A stretch of 7,173 bases of DNA from Chloroflexota bacterium (GTDB lineage Bacteria; Chloroflexota; Chloroflexia; Chloroflexales; Kallotenuaceae): the NCBI GenBank assembly GCA_019240175.1, contig JAFAYS010000029.1, forward strand, positions 1-7,173, in the 5' to 3' direction. Shown here piece by piece: positions 5,739-7,173 of this stretch. The notes beneath the pieces were generated by a model. It made no database searches. It was not told where the DNA came from and saw nothing but the letters and a program-made list of their open reading frames with translations. Both the position numbers and the translations under genes were made by a program. Within the stretch, counting starts at the first letter, position 1. The number at the start of each line of letters is the position of its first letter.

Positions 5739-7173
5739 CTAGCGGCCCAGCCAGCGCTGGAAGAGCGGATCGAGATCGCGTCCGCTGCTCTGCTCAAGCG
5801 CGGTCTGCACATCGGCGCTGTGGACGATGCCGTACTTGTGCGCGGCAAAGTAGCGCTGCAAGCCGCCAAAGAAGGCCGCGTCGCCGATCTCGCCGCGCAG
5901 CGTGTGCAGGAACTGCGCGCCGCGTCCATACACCGAGGCGTAGTAGCCGTTCCAGGTTTGGTACTCGCCGATGCTCAGGCCGGCCGGCAGCGTGGCCCGG
6001 CGCGACAGCCGCGTGACATTTTGATCGTACATGCGATTGGCGGCGGCTTTGCCGGCCCACTGCTCCTCGACCACAATCCCACTGTATTGGGCGAAGGACT
6101 CGTCAAGCCAGGGCTCGTTGAAGATATCGTTGCCGATCAGGCCATAGAACCACTGGTGACCGACCTCGTGCGCCGTGACAAAGCGCGTCTCCTGAGTGTA
6201 GCGCCCGTTGAGCAGAATCACGATCAGGCCAGGAAACTCAGCGCCGATGTCGTAGCCGCGCCGCCCGTTGATCAGGTGAAACTCAAGCGCGCGGTACGGA
6301 TATGGCCCGAATTTGCTGTTGAAGGTCGCTAGCGAGGCCGCCGCGTGCTTGGCCATCGCATCGGCGGCGGCGTCAAGGCCATCGTCGGCGCGGTGGTAGA
6401 CGACAATTTCGGTACCCTCGTGGCTGGCGCGTGCGCTGGCGAAGCGTCCGACGCTGAAGGCGAACTCGCGCACCGGCCCGGTGACTGCCTCAAAGGTTGT
6501 CGTGCCGTTGTCATTGGCGGTCGTGCCGATCGTGCTGCCGCTGCTGATCGCGGTCCAGCCGGTGGGCACGTTGATCCTGGCGCGATACAGGCCGCTGGTG
6601 GCGTAGACGCGATCCGGAAAGCTGCTGACATCGGTGCGCCAGCCGTTCTGCCAGACTGCCAGCATTGGGTAGTGCGAGGGCAGCGGGAAAGTTCCCTCAT
6701 TGCGCTGCCACGGCTCGATGTTGGCGCTGAAATCCAGGCTCACATTGACCGACGTTTGCGGCGCGACCGGCGCGGGCAGCGGCAGGCGTAGCGCAGTTCG
6801 TCGCGCCTCGTAGCTGCCGGTTGTCGCCTGGCCCTGCACGACGACATTGCTGACATCCATCTTGATATTGCCGCCATCGCCGAAGATGTCGCGCGGGAAC
6901 TGTGGGTAGAGCCGCAGCACAATGTCGTTGAGCGCCACGCCGGTCATGTTACGAAAGACCAGCTGCATGTGGCCGCTCAGCCGCCGGGCACGCGGATCGA
7001 CCGTTAGATCGAGATCGTAGTGCGGCAGGTCGGGCCGATTCACATCGCCGGCAAACGCGGGGCGCATCGCCGCCGCATAGTTGGCGGGCGGCAGCTCAGC
7101 CTGGGCCACGATCCGCGCTGGCTGGGGCGCGGCAGCAGCGCCGATTGGGATCAGCATCGCGCACAGAATCAGC
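5739..7173 (-). CDS. Exported M1-family zinc metallopeptidase (aminopeptidase N-like), 5' end beyond the window
   Basis: The minus-strand frame runs from beyond 7173 to the stop at 5739-5741. Numbering from the internal ATG at 7157 gives 472 residues, but codons upstream of it (LILCA) continue a hydrophobic signal peptide ending near GAAAA, so the true start is outside the window. An N-terminal beta domain (about 40-240) precedes the gluzincin catalytic domain. The zinc site is complete: HEVGH (330-334, with catalytic Glu331) and Glu353 in NEPWLDESFAQY. The substrate loop reads GAEFPG (305-310) in place of the classical GxMEN. YGRGAQFLHTL (from Tyr410) supplies the expected transition-state tyrosine. 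The protein ends soon after the catalytic domain and lacks the long C-terminal helical domain of E. coli PepN. It probably trims peptides outside the cytoplasm; true aminopeptidase activity is inferred from the family. It is convergent with the 700-residue gene. Confidence 0.93.
   Translation of the reverse strand, partial: LILCAMLIPIGAAAAPQPARIVAQAELPPANYAAAMRPAFAGDVNRPDLPHYDLDLTVDPRARRLSGHMQLVFRNMTGVALNDIVLRLYPQFPRDIFGDGGNIKMDVSNVVVQGQATTGSYEARRTALRLPLPAPVAPQTSVNVSLDFSANIEPWQRNEGTFPLPSHYPMLAVWQNGWRTDVSSFPDRVYATSGLYRARINVPTGWTAISSGSTIGTTANDNGTTTFEAVTGPVREFAFSVGRFASARASHEGTEIVVYHRADDGLDAAADAMAKHAAASLATFNSKFGPYPYRALEFHLINGRRGYDIGAEFPGLIVILLNGRYTQETRFVTAHEVGHQWFYGLIGNDIFNEPWLDESFAQYSGIVVEEQWAGKAAANRMYDQNVTRLSRRATLPAGLSIGEYQTWNGYYASVYGRGAQFLHTLRGEIGDAAFFGGLQRYFAAHKYGIVHSADVQTALEQSSGRDLDPLFQRWLGR

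Noticed and set aside
5712..6332. 206-residue plus-strand frame opposite the M1 peptidase
   Set aside because: It overlaps the zinc site coding region of the M1 gene and the terminator hairpin, with no family resemblance; a GC-rich shadow frame.

Overview
The window looks like a chromosomal segment of a GC-rich, free-living bacterium, most likely a member of the Chloroflexota. The phylum call rests on weak evidence: the LQRSIGNQGVQRLL-type tag in the 700-residue protein, which is a recurrent feature of Chloroflexota and actinobacterial proteins linked to contractile injection systems, together with an exported M1 peptidase and a pgeF-yggS pair. No rRNA, tRNA, CRISPR array, insertion sequence or phage gene was seen.

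Layout, left to right. Bases 1-207 are AT-rich and non-coding. They hold a tandem TTCGAA-type repeat and a probable extended -10 promoter. A small four-helix membrane protein of unknown function follows (208-648). Next is a well-formed promoter, its -35 box buried in a perfect inverted repeat, which drives a secreted M23-type metallopeptidase with a C-terminal fibronectin-III-like domain (825-1676). A strong intrinsic terminator (1702-1728) separates this from a two-gene unit: pgeF, a laccase-domain peptidoglycan-editing protein (1749-2537), and a YggS/PLPBP-type pyridoxal-phosphate homeostasis protein (2538-3278), whose start codon directly follows the pgeF stop.

After a 270-base gap with another extended -10 promoter comes the most unusual gene (3549-5651). 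It encodes a 700-residue mosaic protein with a short N-terminal LQR...GNQ tag, an acidic segment, a globular domain I cannot name, a Pro/Ser/Met-rich linker with near-identical 75-base tandem repeats, and a small basic C-terminal beta-type domain. It is a candidate injected or secreted effector, but no injection-system structural gene lies in the window. A convergent M1-family zinc aminopeptidase-like gene fills the right end on the minus strand (5739 to beyond 7173). Its signal peptide is cut by the window edge, and the two convergent genes share a hairpin terminator.

Functionally, the M23 peptidase and PgeF both act on peptidoglycan or its assembly, YggS is housekeeping, and the M1 enzyme probably degrades external peptides. 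The 700-residue gene has its own promoter and seems to be an independent accessory insertion between housekeeping genes.
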